A program made the position numbers and the translations under genes. Shown here one piece after another: positions 47,801-60,790 of a stretch of 64,000 nucleotides of DNA (the first letter of the stretch is position 1; each line of letters begins with the position of its first letter). The stretch is from Sanderia malayensis (Eukaryota; Cnidaria; Scyphozoa; Semaeostomeae; Pelagiidae), in the NCBI GenBank assembly GCA_013076295.1, contig RQOL01000521.1, positions 62,001 to 126,000 of the forward strand. Reading direction: 5' to 3'. The notes beneath the pieces are model-generated. The model was not told the origin of the DNA. It searched no databases and worked only from the letters and a program-made list of their open reading frames with translations.

Positions 47801-50800
47801 CCCACTTTTTCTTAAAATCCTATTTTTGGTGACTTCCCACTTGACTTCCCACATTTGATGACCTCCCACTTTTCATGACCCCCCACTTTTGATGACTTCC
47901 CACTTTTGATAACTTCCCACTTTTGGTGACTTCCACTTTAGATGACTTCCCACTTTTTCTTGTTTTCCCAGTTTTGATGACTTCCCACTTTTCATGACTT
48001 CCCACTTTTGATGACTTCCACGTTAGGTGACTTCAAACTTTGGTAACTTTCAAAGAATTCCTCACTTCCCCTTTGTCTTGACTTCCCATTTTTTCTTCAC
48101 TGCCTACTTTTAAAGACTTCCCACTTTTTCTTCATTTTTCATTTTTGATTATTACCAATTTCAATGACTTGCCACTTTTGATGACCTCCAACTTTCGGTG
48201 ACTTCCACTTTTGATGACTTCCCACTTTTTTTTGTTTTCCCACTTTTGATGACCTCCCACTTTTCATGACCTCCCATTTTGAGGACTTCCATGTTAGGTG
48301 ACTTCAAATTTTGGTAAGTTCCAAAGTTTTCTCCAATTACCACTTTTTCTTGACTTCCAATTTTTTCTTCATTGCCCACTTTTAAGGACTTCCCACTTTT
48401 TCTTGATTTCCCACTTTTGATGACTTCCCACTTTCGGCGACTTCCCACTTTTAATGACTTCCCACTTTTTCTTGACTTTCCACTTTTTCTTTACTTCTCA
48501 TCTTCTTATGACTGCCCAGTTTTGATGGCTTCCCACTTCTTCTTAACTTCCCATTTTTTCTCCACTTCCCACATTTGATGACTTCCCACTTTTCATGATC
48601 CCCCACTTTTGATGACTTCCCACTTTTGATGACCTCCCACTTTTGCTGACTTCCACTTTCGATCACTTCCCACTTTTTCTTGTTATCCCACTTCAATGAA
48701 TTCCAACTTTTGCTGACTTCCCACTTTTTTTTAAAATCCCACTTTTGATAACTTCCAACTTTCGGTGACTTCCCACTTTAGATGACTTCCCACTTTTTCT
48801 TGTTTTCCCATTTTGGATGACTACCCACTTTTCTTGACTTCCCACTTTTTCTTGACTTCCCACTTTTGATGATTTTCAACTTTTGATGGCTTCCCATTTC
48901 TTCTTGACTCCCCATTTTTTCTTGACTTTCCACTTTTTCTTTACTTTTCATCTTCTCTTGACCGCCCAGTTTTAATGACTTCCCACTTTTTTTTGATTTC
49001 CCATTTTTTCTTCACTTCCCACTTTTTCTTGACTTCCCACTTTTGATGACTTTCCACGTTTCCTTGACTTTCCACTTTATCTTTACTTGCCCCTTTTTCT
49101 TTATTTCCCACTTTAATGACTTCCAATTTTTGATGACTTCCCACTTTTTCTTGAAATCCCATTTTTTGTGACTTCTTACTTTTCAGGAGTTCCCACTCTT
49201 TGTTCACTACCCACTTTTTCTCTACTTCCTATCTCCTCTTGACTGCCCAGTTTTAATGACTTCCAACTTTTGCTTGATTTCCCACTTTCTCTTGACTTCC
49301 CACTTTTTCTTGACTTCCCACTTTTGATGATTTTCAACTTTTTCTTGACTTTCTACGCTATCTTGACTTCCCATTTTTCATGACTTCCCACTTTTGATAA
49401 CTTCCCACTTTCGGTGACTTCCCACTTTTGATGACTCCCCACTTTTTCTTGTTTTCCCCCTTTTGATGACCTCCCACTTTTCATGACTTCCCAATTTTGA
49501 TGATTTCCACGATAGGTGACTTCAAACTTTGGTAACTTCCAAAGTTTTCTTCACTTCCCACTTTTTCTTGACTTCCCATTTTTTCTTCACTGCCCACTTT
49601 TAAAGAGTTCCCACTTTTTCTTGATTTCCCACTTTTTCTTCACTTCCCACTTTTTCTAGACTTCCCACTTTTGATGACTTCCCACTTTGTCTTGACTTTC
49701 CACTTTATCTTGACTTCCCACTTTTTCTTGACTTCCCATCTTCTCTTGACGGCCCACTTTTTCTTGACTTCCCACATTTGATGACTTCCCACTTTCGGTG
49801 ACTTCCCACTTTTGATGACTTCCCATTTTTTCTTGACTTTCCACTTTTTCTTTACTTCTCATCATCTCCTGACTGCCCAGTTTTAATGACTTCCCACTTT
49901 TTCTTGATTTCCCATTTTTGTTGATTTCCCACTTTGTATGAGTTCCCACTTTTTCTTGACTTCCCACATTTGCTGATTTCCACTTTTCTTGACTTCCCAG
50001 TTTTCATGACTTCCCACTTTTGATAACTTCCCACTTTCGGTGACTTCCCACTTTTGATGACTTCCCACTTTTTCTTGAAATCCCATTTTTTGTGACTTCC
50101 CACTTTTCATGAGTTCCCACTCTTTGTTCACTACCCACTTTTTCTCTACTTCCCATCTTCTCCTGACTGCCCAGTTTTAATGACTTCCAACTTTTGCTTG
50201 ATTTCCCACTTTTTCTTGACTTCCCACTTTTTCTTGACTTCCCACTTTTGATGATTTTCAACTTTTTCTTGACTTTCTACTCTATCTTGACTTTCCACTT
50301 TTTCTTGACTTCCCATCATCTCCTGACTGCCAATTTTAATGACTTCCCACTTTTCCTAGTTTTCCCATATTTGATTACTTCCCACTTTTCAAGACCTCCC
50401 ACTTTTCATGACTTCCCCCTTTTCATGACTTCCCACTTTCAGTGACTTCCCACTTTTGATGACTTCCCACGTTTTCTTGCTTTCCCACTTTTGATGACTT
50501 CCCACTTTTCATGACTTCCCACTTTTGATGACTTCCCACTTTCGGTGACTTCCCACTTTTGATGACTTCCCACTTTTTATTGTTTTCCCACTTTTGATGA
50601 CCTCCCACTTTTCATGACTTCCCACTTTCGATGACTTCCACGTTAGGTGACTTCAAACTTTGGTGAGTTCCAAAGTTTTCTCCACTTCCCACTTTTCATG
50701 ACTTCCCACTTTTGATGACTTCCACGTTAGGTGACTTCAAACTTTGGTAACTTCCAAAGTTTTCCTCACTTCCCCCTTTTTCTTGACTTCCCATTTTTTC

Positions 50801-51010
50801 TTCACTGCCCACTTTTAAGGACATACCACTTTTTCTTCATTTCCCACTTTTGATTATTACCAATTTTGATGACTTGCCACTTTTGATGACGTCCCACTTT
50901 CGGTGACTTCCCACTTTTCATGACTTCCCACTTTTTATTGTTTTCCCACTTTTGATGACCTCCCACTTTTCATGACTTCCCACTTTTGATGACTTCCACG
51001 TTAGGTGACT
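44821..51010 (+). repeat. Superunit S2 (third copy of the 6.8-kb series)
   Basis: Landmarks are 44821/45091, 46479/46751, 48035/48306, 49524, 50655, 50739 and about 51011. From about 47.5 kb on it is the cleanest copy, with full-length T and C runs (sub-units c and d of 1,489 and 1,131 bp). Sub-unit b is only 1,556 bp and is a hybrid. The superunit's tail is extended and then duplicated, giving the 4.8-kb repeats that follow. Confidence 0.86.
46479..48034 (+). repeat. S2 sub-unit b, hybrid of c-type and a/b-type units (1,556 bp)
   Basis: Up to about 47,443 it follows sub-unit c (weakened AAATTTTGG hairpin, CATGATCCCC, TTTTCATCTTCTCTTGACCG). From about 47,444 it follows sub-units a/b (CTTGACTGCCCACTTTTTTT, CTTCCTACATTTG, TTTTGAAGATTTCCCGC). 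The switch lies in the shared stretch GATTTCCCACTTTTTCTT. At 48,990-49,010 the c-type continues as CATTTTTTCTTCACTTCCC instead. Confidence 0.82.
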
Positions 51011-51139
51011 TCAACCTTTGGTAACTTCCAAAGTTTTCTTCACTTCCCACTTTTTCTTCACTTCCCATTTTTCCTTCACTGCCCACTGTTAAAGAGTTCC
51101 CACTTTTTCTTGATTTCCCACTTTTTCTTCACTTCCCAC

Positions 51140-51800
51140 TTTTTCTTGACTTCCACTTTTCCTTCACTTTCCACTCTATCTTTATTTCCCACTTTTGATG
51201 ATTCCCATTTTTGGTGACTTCCACGTTAGGTGACTTCAAACTTTGGTAACTTCCAAAGTTTTCCTCACTTCCCACTTTTTCTTGATTTCCCACTTTTGAT
51301 GACTTCCCACTTTCGGCGTCTTCCCACTTTTGATGACTTCCCACTTTTTCTTGAGTTTCCACTTTTTCTTTTCTTCTCATCTTCTTATGACTGCCCAGTT
51401 TTGATGGCTTCCCACTTCTTCTTAACTTCCCATTTTTTCTTCACTTCCCACATTTGACGACTTCCCACTTTTCATGACTTCCCACTTTTTCTTCATTTCC
51501 CACTTTTGATTATTACCAATTTTGATGACTTGCCACTTTTGATGACCTCCCACTTTCGGTGACTTCCCACTTTTGATGACTTCCCACTTTTTATTGTTTT
51601 CCCACTTCCGATGACTTCCCACTTTCGGCGTCTTCCCACTTTTGATGATTTCCACGTTAGGTGTCTTCAAACTTTGGTAACTTCCAAAGTTTTCTAAACT
51701 TCCCACTTTTTCTTGACTTTCCATTTTTTCTTCACTGCCCACATTTAAAGAGTTCCCACTTTTTCTTGATTTCCCACTTTTTCTTCACTTCCCACTTTTT
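51140..51800 (+). repeat. ~660-bp insertion relative to superunits S0 and S1
   Basis: In S0, 130 bp separate the hairpin at 37527 from the CTTTTTCTACACTTCCC monomer (about 37,657). Here 790 bp separate 51011 from the same monomer (about 51,801). The added DNA is still satellite. It brings two extra hairpins (51238 and 51669) and the marks TTTCGGCGTCTTCCC and TTAGGTGTCTTC. Copy B has it too (about 56,035-56,690), so it predates the 4.8-kb duplication. Confidence 0.8.
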
Positions 51801-51914
51801 CTACACTTCCCACTTTTGATGACTTCCCACTTTTTCTTGACTTTCCACTTTATCTTGACTTCCCACTTTTTCTTGACTTCCCATCTTCTCTTGACTGCCC
51901 AGTTTTAACGACTT

Positions 51915-51990
51915 CCCACTTTTTCTTCACTTCCCACTTTTTCTTTACTTCCCACCTTCTCTTGACTGCCCAGTTTTAATGACTTGCCAC
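51915..51990 (+). repeat. ~72-bp segment present in copy A, absent in copy B
   Basis: Copy A has TTTTAACGACTTCCC followed by CTTCACTTCCC, CTTTACTTCCCACC and a second TGACTGCCCAG before GCTTGATTTCCC. In copy B, TTTTAACGACTTCCC (about 56,795) goes straight to CACTTTTGCTTG. S0 (about 37,770-37,845) and S1 (about 44,515-44,600) have the long form, so copy B suffered a deletion of about four monomers. Confidence 0.82.
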
Positions 51991-54900
51991 TTTTGCTTGA
52001 TTTCCCACTTTTTCTTGACTGCCCACTTTTTCTTGACTTCCCACATTTGATGACTTCCCACTTTCGGTGACTTCCCACTTTTGATGACTTCCCATTTTTT
52101 CTTGACTTTCCACTTTTTCTTTACTTCTCATCTTCTCTTGACTGCCCAGTTTTAATGACTTCCCACTTTTTCTTGATTTCCCACTTTTTCTTCACTTCCC
52201 ACTTTTTCTTGACTTCGCACTTTTGATAACTTCCCACGTTTCCTTGACTTTCCACTTTATCTTTACTTGCCCCTTTTTCTTTATTTCCCACTTTTGATGA
52301 TTCCCATTTTTGGTTACTTCCCACTTTTTCTTGAAATCCCATTTTTGTTTACTTCCCAATTTGTATGAGTTCCCACTTTTTTTTGACCTCCCACATTTGC
52401 TGACTTTCCACTTTTCTTCACTTCCCAGTTTTAATGACTTCCCACTTTTTCTTGATTTCCCACTTTTTTTTCACTTCCCACTTTTTCTTGACTTCGCACT
52501 TTTTCTTCACTTCCCACTTTTTCTTGACTTCCCATTTTTTCTTCACTGCCTACTTTTAAAGACTTCCCACTTTTTCTTCATTTTGCATTTTTGATTATTT
52601 CCAATTTTAATGACTTGCCACTTTTGATGACCTGCAACTTTCGGTGACTTCCCACTTTTGATGACTTCCCACTTTTTTTTGTTTTCCCACTTTTGATGAC
52701 CTCCCACTTTTCATGACCTCCCATTTTTGAGGACTTCCATGTTAGGTGACTTCAAATTTTGGTAAGTTCCAAAGTTTTCTCCAATTACCATATTTTCTTC
52801 ACTTCCAATTTTTTCTTCATTGCCTACTTTTAAGGACTTCCCACTTTTTCTTGATTTCCCACATTTGATGACTTCCCACTTTCGGCGACTTCCCACTTTT
52901 AATGACTTCCCACTTTTTCTTGATTTTCCACTTTTTCTTTACTTCTCATCTTCTTATGACTGCCCAGTTTTGATGGCTTCCTACTTCTTCCTAACTTCCC
53001 ATTTTTTCTCCACTTCACACATTTGATGACTTCCCACTTTTGATGATTACCAATTTTGATGACTTCCCACTTTTGATGACCTCGCACTTTTGGTGACTTC
53101 CACTTTCGATCACTTCCCACTTTTTCTTGTTTTCCCACTTTAAAGAATTCCAACTTTTGATGACTTCCCACTTTTTCTTAAAATCCTATTTTTGGTGACT
53201 TCCCACTTTAGATGACTTCCCACTTTTTCTTTTTTTCCCAGTTTTGATGACTTCCCATTTTTCATGACTTCCCACTTTTGATGACTTCCACGTTAGGTGA
53301 CTTCAAACTTTGGTAACTTCCAAAGATTCCCTCACTTCCCCCTTTGTCTTGACTTCCATTTTTTCTTCACTGCCTACTTTTAAAGACTTCCCACTTTTTC
53401 TTCATTTTGCATTTTTAATTATTACCAACTTTAATGACTTGCCACTTTTGATGACCTCCAACTTTCGGTGACTTCCCACTTTTGATGACGTCCCACTTTT
53501 TTTGTTTTCCCACTTTTGATGACCTCTCACTTTTCATAACATCCCATTTTTCAGGACTTCCATGTTAGGTGACTTCAAACTTTGGTATGTTCCAAAGTTT
53601 TCTCCAATTCCCACTTTTTCCTGACTTCCAATTTTTTCTTCATTGCCGACTTTTAAGGACTTCCCACTTTTTCTTGATTTCCCACTTTTGATGACTTCCC
53701 ACTTTCGGCGACTTCCCACTTTTAATGACTTCCCACTTTTTCTTGACTTTCCACTTTTTCTTTACTTCTCATCTTCTTATGACTGACCAGTTTTGATGGC
53801 TTCCCACTTCTTCTTAACTTCCCATTTTTTCTCCACATCCCACATTTGATGACTTCCCACTTTTCATGATTACCAATTTTGATGACTTCCCACTTTTGAT
53901 GACCTCCCACTTTTGCTGACTTCCACTTTCGATCACTTCCCACTTTTTCTTGGTATCCCACTTTAATGAATTCCAACATTTGCTGACTTCCCACTTTTTT
54001 TTAAAATCCCATTTTTGGTGACTTCCCACTTGACTTCCCACATTTGATGACTTCCCACTTTTCATGACTTCCCACTTTTGATAACTTCCAACTTTCGGTG
54101 ACTTCCCACTTTATATGACTTCCCACTTTTTCTTGTTTTCCCATTTTGGATGACTACCCACTTGTCTTGACTTCCCACTTTTTCCTGACTTCCCACTTTT
54201 GATGATTTTCAACTTTTGATGGCTTCCCATTTCTTCTTGACTTCCCATTTTTTCTTGACTTCCCACATTTGATGACTTTCCACTGTTCATGACTTCCAAC
54301 TTTTTCTTAACTTCCCACTTTTGATGATTCCCAATTTTGATGATTTCCCACTTTAATGACTTCCCACTTTTTCTTCACTTCCCACTTTTTCTTTACTTCC
54401 CACCTTCTCTTGACTGCCCAGTTTTAATGACTTGCCACTTTTGCTTGATTTCCCACTTTTTCTTGACTGCCCACTTTTTTTTGACTTCCTACATTTGATG
54501 ACTTCCCACTTTCGGTGACTTCCCACTTTTGATGACATCCCACTTTTTCTTGACTTTCCACTTTTTCTTTACTTCTCATCTTCTCTTGACCACCCAGTTT
54601 TAATGACTTCCCACTTTTTTTTGAGTTCCCATTTTTTCTTCACTTCCCACTTTTTCTTGACTTCCCACTTTTGATGACTTTCCACGTTTCCTTGACTTTC
54701 CACTTTATCTTTACTTGCCCCTTTTTCTTTATTTCCCACTTTAATGACTTCCAACTTTTGATGACTTCCCACTTTTTCCTGAAATCCCATTTTTTGTGAC
54801 TTCGTACTTTTCATGAGTTCCTACTCTTTGTGCACTACCCACTTTTTCTCTACTTCCCATCTCCTCTTGACTGCCCAGTTTTAATGACTTCCAACTTTTG

Positions 54901-55430
54901 CTTGATTTCCCACTTTTTCTTGACTTCCCACTTTTTCTTGACTTCCCACTTTTGATGATTTTCAACTTTTTCTTGACTTTCTACGCTATCTTGACTTCCC
55001 ACTTTTCATGACTTCCCACTTTTGATGACTTCCACGTTAGGTGACTTCAAACTTTGGTAACTTCCAAAGTTTTCCTCACTTCCCCCTTTTTCTTGACTTC
55101 CCATTTTTTCTTCACTGCCCACTTTTAAGGACATACCACTTTTTCTTCATTTCCCACTTTTGATTATTACCAATTTTGATGACTTGCCACTTTTGATGAC
55201 GTCCCACTTTCGGTGACTTCCCACTTTTAATGACTTCCCACTTTTTCCTGACTTTCCACTTTTTCTTTACTTCTCATCTTCTTATGACTGCCCAGTTTTG
55301 ATGGCTTCCCACTTCTTCTTAACTTCCCATTTTTTCTCCACTTCCCACATTTGATGACTTCCCACTTTTCATGATCCCCCACTTTTGATGACTTCCCACT
55401 TTTGATGACCTCCCACTTTTGCTGACTTCC

Positions 55431-58400
55431 CACTTTCGGTGACTTCCCACTTTTGATGACTTCCCACTTTTTATTGTTTTCCCACTTTTGATGACCTCCC
55501 ACTTTTCATGACTTCCCACTTTCGATGACTTCCACGTTAGGTGACTTCAAACTTAGGTGAGTTCCAAAGTTTTCTCCACTTCCCACTTTTCATGACTTCC
55601 ACTTTTGATGACTTCACGTTAGGTGACTTCAAACTTTGGTAACTTCCAACGTTTTCCTCACTTCCCCCTTTTTCTTGACTTCCCATTTTTTCTTCACTGC
55701 CCACTTTTAAGGACATACCACTTTTTCTTCATTTCCCACTTTTGATTATTACCAATTTTGATGACTTGCCACTTTTGATGACGTCCCACTTTCGGTGACT
55801 TCCCACTTTTCATGACTTCCCACTTTTTATTGTTTTCCCACTTTTGATGACCTCCCACTTTTCATGACTTCCCACTTTTGATGACTTCCACGTTAGGTGA
55901 CTTCAAACTTTGGTAACTTCCAAAGTTTTCTTCACTTCCCACTTTTTCTTCACTTCCCATTTTTCCTTCACTGCCCACTGTTAAAGAGTTCCCACTTTTT
56001 CTTGATTTCCCACTTTTTCTTCACTTCCCACTTTTTCTTGACTTCCCTCTTTTCCTTCACTTTCCACTCTATCTTTATTTCCCACTTTTGATGATTCCCA
56101 TTTTTGGTGACTTCCACGTTAGGTGACTTCAAACTTTGGTAACTTCCAAAGTTTTCCTCACTTCCCACTTTTTCTTGATTTCCCACTTTTGATGACTTCC
56201 CACTTTCGGCGTCTTCCCACTTTTGATGACTTCCCACTTTTTCTTGAGTTTCCACTTTTTCTTTTCTTCTCATCTTCTTATGACTGCCCAGTTTTGATGG
56301 CTTCCCACTTCTTCTTAACTTCCCATTTTTTCTTCACTTCCCACATTTGACGACTTCCCACTTTTCATGACTTCCCACTTTTTCTTCATTTCCCACTTTT
56401 GATTATTACCAATTTTGATGACTTGCCACTTTTGATGACCTCCCACTTTCGGTGACTTCCCACTTTTGATGACTTCCCACTTTTTATTGTTTTCCCACTT
56501 CCGATGACTTCCCACTTTCGGCGTCTTCCCACTTTTGATGATTTCCACGTTAGGTGTCTTCAAACTTTGGTAACTTCCAAAGTTTTCTAAACTTCCCACT
56601 TTTTCTTGACTTTCCATTTTTTCTTCACTGCCCACATTTAAAGAGTTCCCACTTTTCTTGATTTCCCACTTTTTCTTCACTTCCCACTTTTTCTACACTT
56701 CCCACTTTTGATGACTTCCCACTTTTTCTTGACTTTCCACTTTATCTTGACTTCCCACTTTTTCTTGACTTCCCATCTTCTCTTGACTGCCCAGTTTTAA
56801 CGACTTCCCACTTTTGCTTGATTTCCCACTTTTTCTTGACTGCCCACTTTTTCTTGACTTCCCACATTTGATGACTTCCCACTTTCGGTGACTGCCCACT
56901 TTTGATGACTTCCCATTTTTTCTTGACTTTCCACTTTTTCTTTACTTCTCATCTTCTCTTGACTGCCCAGTTTTAATGACTTCCCACTTTTTCTTGATTT
57001 CCCACTTTTTCTTCACTTCCCACTTTTTCTTGACTTCGCACTTTTGATAACTTCCCACGTTTCCTTGACTTTCCACTTTATCTTTGCTTGCCCCATTTTC
57101 TTTATTTCCCACTTTTGATGATTCCCATTTTTGGTGACTTCCCACTTTTTCTTGAAATCCCATTTTTGTTTACTTCCCAATTTGTATGAGTTCCCACTTT
57201 TTTTTGACCTCCCACATTTGCTGACTTTCCACTTTTCTTCACTTCCCAGTTTTAATGACTTCCACTTTTTCTTGATTTCCCACTTTTTCTTCACTTCCCA
57301 CTTTTTCTTGACTTCGCACTTTTTCTTCACTTCCCACTTTTTCTTGACTTCCCATTTTTTCTTCACTGCCTACTTTTAAAGACTTCCCACTTTTTCTTCA
57401 TTTTGCATTTTTGATTATTACCAATTTTAATGACTTGCCACTTTTGATGACCTGCAACTTTCGGTGACTTCCCATTTTGATGACTTCCCACTTTTTTTTG
57501 TTTTCCCACTTTTGATGACCTCCCACTTTTCATGACCTCCCATTTTTGAGGACTTCCATGTTAGGTGACTTCAAATTTTGGTAAGTTCCAAAGTTTTCTC
57601 CAATTACCATATTTTCTTCACTTCCAATTTTTTCTTCATTGCCTACTTTTAAGGACTTCCCACTTTTTCTTGATTTCCCACATTTGATGACTTCCCACTT
57701 TCGGCGACTTCCCACTTTTAATGACTTCCCACTTTTTCTTGATTTTCCACTTTTTCTTTACTTCTCATCTTCTTATGACTGCCCAGTTTTGATGGCTTCC
57801 TACTTCTTCCTAACTTCCCATTTTTTCTCCACTTCACACATTTGATGACTTCCCACTTTTGATGATTACCAATTTTGATGACTTCCCACTTTTGATGACC
57901 TCGCACTTTTGGTGACTTCCACTTTCGATCACTTCCCACTTTTTCTTGTTTTCCCACTTTAAAGAATTCCAACTTTTGATGACTTCCCACTTTTTCTTAA
58001 AATCCTATTTTTGGTGACTTCCCACTTTAGATGACTTCCCACTTTTTCTTTTTTTCCCAGTTTTGATGACTTCCCATTTTTCATGACTTCCCACTTTTGA
58101 TGACTTCCACGTTAGGTGACTTCAAACTTTGGTAACTTCCAAAGATTTCCTCACTTCCCCCTTTGTCTTGACTTCCCATTTTTTCTTCACTGCCTACTTT
58201 TAAAGACTTCCCACTTTTTCTTCATTTTGCATTTTTAATTATTACCAACTTTAATGACTTGCCACTTTTGATGACCTCCAACTTTCGGTGACTTCCCACT
58301 TTTGATGACGTCCCACTTTTTTTGTTTTCCCACTTTTGATGACCTCTCACTTTTCATAACATCCCATTTTTCAGGACTTCCATGTTAGGTGACTTCAAAC

Positions 58401-60190
58401 TTTGGTATGTTCCAAAGTTTTCTCCAATTCCCACTTTTTCCTGACTTCCAATTTTTTCTTCATTGCCCACTTTTAAGGACTTCCCACTTTTTCTTGATTT
58501 CCCACTTTTGATGACTTCCCACTTTCGGCGACTTCCCACTTTTAATGACTTCCCACTTTTTCTTGACTTTCCACTTTTTCTTTACTTCTCATCTTCTTAT
58601 GACTGACCAGTTTTGATGGCTTCCCACTTCTTCTTAACTTCCCATTTTTTCTCCACATCCCACATTTGATGACTTCCCACTTTTCATGATTACCAATTTT
58701 GATGACTTCCCACTTTTGATGACCTCCCACTTTTGCTGACTTCCACTTTCGATCACTTCCCACTTTTTCTTGCTATCCCACTTTAATGAATTCCAACTTT
58801 TGCTGACTTCCCACTTTTTTTTAAAATCCCATTTTTGGTGACTTCCCACTTGACTTCCCACATTTGATGACTTCCCACTTTTCATGACTTCCCACTTTTG
58901 ATAACTTCCAACTTTCGGTGACTTCCCACTTTATATGACTTCCCACTTTTTCTTGTTTTCCCATTTTGGATGACTACCCACTTGTCTTGACTTCCCACTT
59001 TTTCTGGACTTCCCACTTTTGATGATTTTCAACTTTTGATGGCTTCCCATTTCTTCTTGACTTCCCATTTTTTCTTGACTTCCCACATTTGATGACTTTC
59101 CACTGTTCATGACTTCCAACTTTTTCTTAACTTCCCACTTTTGATGATTCCCAATTTTGATGATTTCCCACTTTAATGACTTCCCACTTTTTCTTCACTT
59201 CCCACTTTTTCTTTACTTCCCACCTTCTCTTGACTGCCCAGTTTTAATGACTTGCCACTTTTGCTTGATTTCCCACTTTTTCTTGACTGCCCACTTTTTT
59301 TTGACTTCCTACATTTGATGACTTCCCACTTTCGGTGACTTCCCACTTTTGATGACATCCCACTTTTTCTTGACTTTCCACTTTTTCTTTACTTCTCATC
59401 TTCTCTTGACCGCCCAGTTTTAATGACTTCCCACTTTTTTTTGAGTTCCCATTTTTTCTTCACTTCCCACTTTTTCTTGACTTCCCACTTTTGATGACTT
59501 TCCACGTTTCCTTGACTTTCCATTTTATCTTTACTTGCCCCTTTTTCTTTATTTCCCACTTTAATGACTTCCAACTTTTGATGACTTCCCACTTTTTCTT
59601 GAAATCCCATTTTTTGTGACTTCGTACTTTTCATGAGTTCCTACTCTTTGTGCACTACCCACTTTTTCTCTACTTCCCATCTCCTCTTGACTGCCCAGTT
59701 TTAATGACTTCCAACTTTTGCTTGATTTCCCACTTTTTCTTGACTTCCCACTTTTTCTTGACTTCCCACTTTTGATGATTTTCAACTTTTTCTTGACTTT
59801 CTACGCTATCTTGACTTCCCACTTTTCATGACTTCCCACTTTTGATGACTTCCACGTTAGGTGACTTCAAACTTTGGTAACTTCCAAAGTTTTCCTCACT
59901 TCCCCCTTTTTCTTGACTTCCCATTTTTTCTTCACTGCCCACTTTTAAGGACATACCACTTTTTCTTCATTTCCCACTTTTGATTATTACCAATTTTGAT
60001 GACTTGCCACTTTTGATGACGTCCCACTTTCGGTGACTTCCCACTTTTAATGACTTCCCACTTTTCCTGACTTTCCACTTTTTCTTACTTCTCATTTCTT
60101 ATGACTGCCCAGTTTTGATGGCTTCCACTTCTTCTTATTCCATTTTTTCTCCACATCCCACATTTGATGACTTCCCACTTTTCATGATTA
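55431..60190 (+). repeat. 4.8-kb tandem repeat, copy B
   Basis: It matches copy A nearly base for base at an offset of 4,894 bp at the left and 4,820 bp from about 56,800 on. The left junction is near 55,430, where GCTGACTTCC is followed by CACTTTCGGTGACTTCCC rather than ACTTTCGATCACTTCC. The hairpin at 55549 is weakened (AAACTTAGG). At the right end the match breaks near 60,190, where CATGATTACCAA replaces the CATGATCCCCC of copy A. Confidence 0.87.
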
Positions 60191-60790
60191 CCAATTTGGA
60201 TGACTTCCCACTTTTGATGACCTCCCACTTTTGCTGACTTCCACTTTCGATCACTTCCCACTTTTTCTTGCTATCCCACTTTAATGAATTCCAACTTTTG
60301 CTGACTTCCCACTTTTTTTTAAAATCCCATTTTTGGTGACTTCCCACTTGACTTCCCACATTTGATGACTTCCCACTTTTCATGACTTCCCACTTTTGAT
60401 AACTTCCAACTTTCGGTGACTTCCCACTTTATATGACTTCCCACTTTTTCTTGTTTTCCCATTTTGGATGACTACCCACTTTTCTTGACTTCCCACTTTT
60501 TCTTGACTTCCCACTTTTGATGATTTTCAACTTTTGATGGCTTCCCATTTCTTCTTGACTTCCCATTTTTTCTTGACTTCCCACATTTGATGACTTTCCA
60601 CTGTTCATGACTTCCAACTTTTTCTTAACTTCCCACTTTTGATGATTCCCAATTTTGATGATTTCCCACTTTAATGACTTCCCACTTTTTCTTCACTTCC
60701 CACTTTTTCTTTACTTCCCACCTTCTCTTGACTGCCCAGTTTTAATGACTTGCCACTTTTGCTTGATTTCCCACTTTTTCTTGACTGCCC
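60191..60790 (+). repeat. Partial third copy of a segment within the 4.8-kb unit
   Basis: This stretch matches 53,870-54,470 and 58,690-59,290 (offset about 1,501 bp from the latter), including CTCCACATCCC just before it, TTTATATGACTTCCC and CACTGTTCATGAC. It differs in having CTACCCACTTTTCTTG, like superunit S2, instead of the CTACCCACTTGTCTTG of copies A and B. It may therefore be a relative of the source rather than a straight copy. Confidence 0.75.

Larger units (their letters stand above)
50541..55430 (+). repeat. 4.8-kb tandem repeat, copy A (~4,890 bp)
   Basis: Sequence from about 50,541 recurs from about 55,435 at an offset of 4,893-4,894 bp, falling to 4,820 bp beyond about 51,990. 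Paired landmarks are 50655/55549, 50739/55631, 51011/55905, 51238/56131, 51669/56562, 52754/57573, 53305/58124, 53577/58397 and 55049/59869. It contains the TTCTACGCTATC monomer at 54,980. The left part overlaps the tail of superunit S2. Confidence 0.88.
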
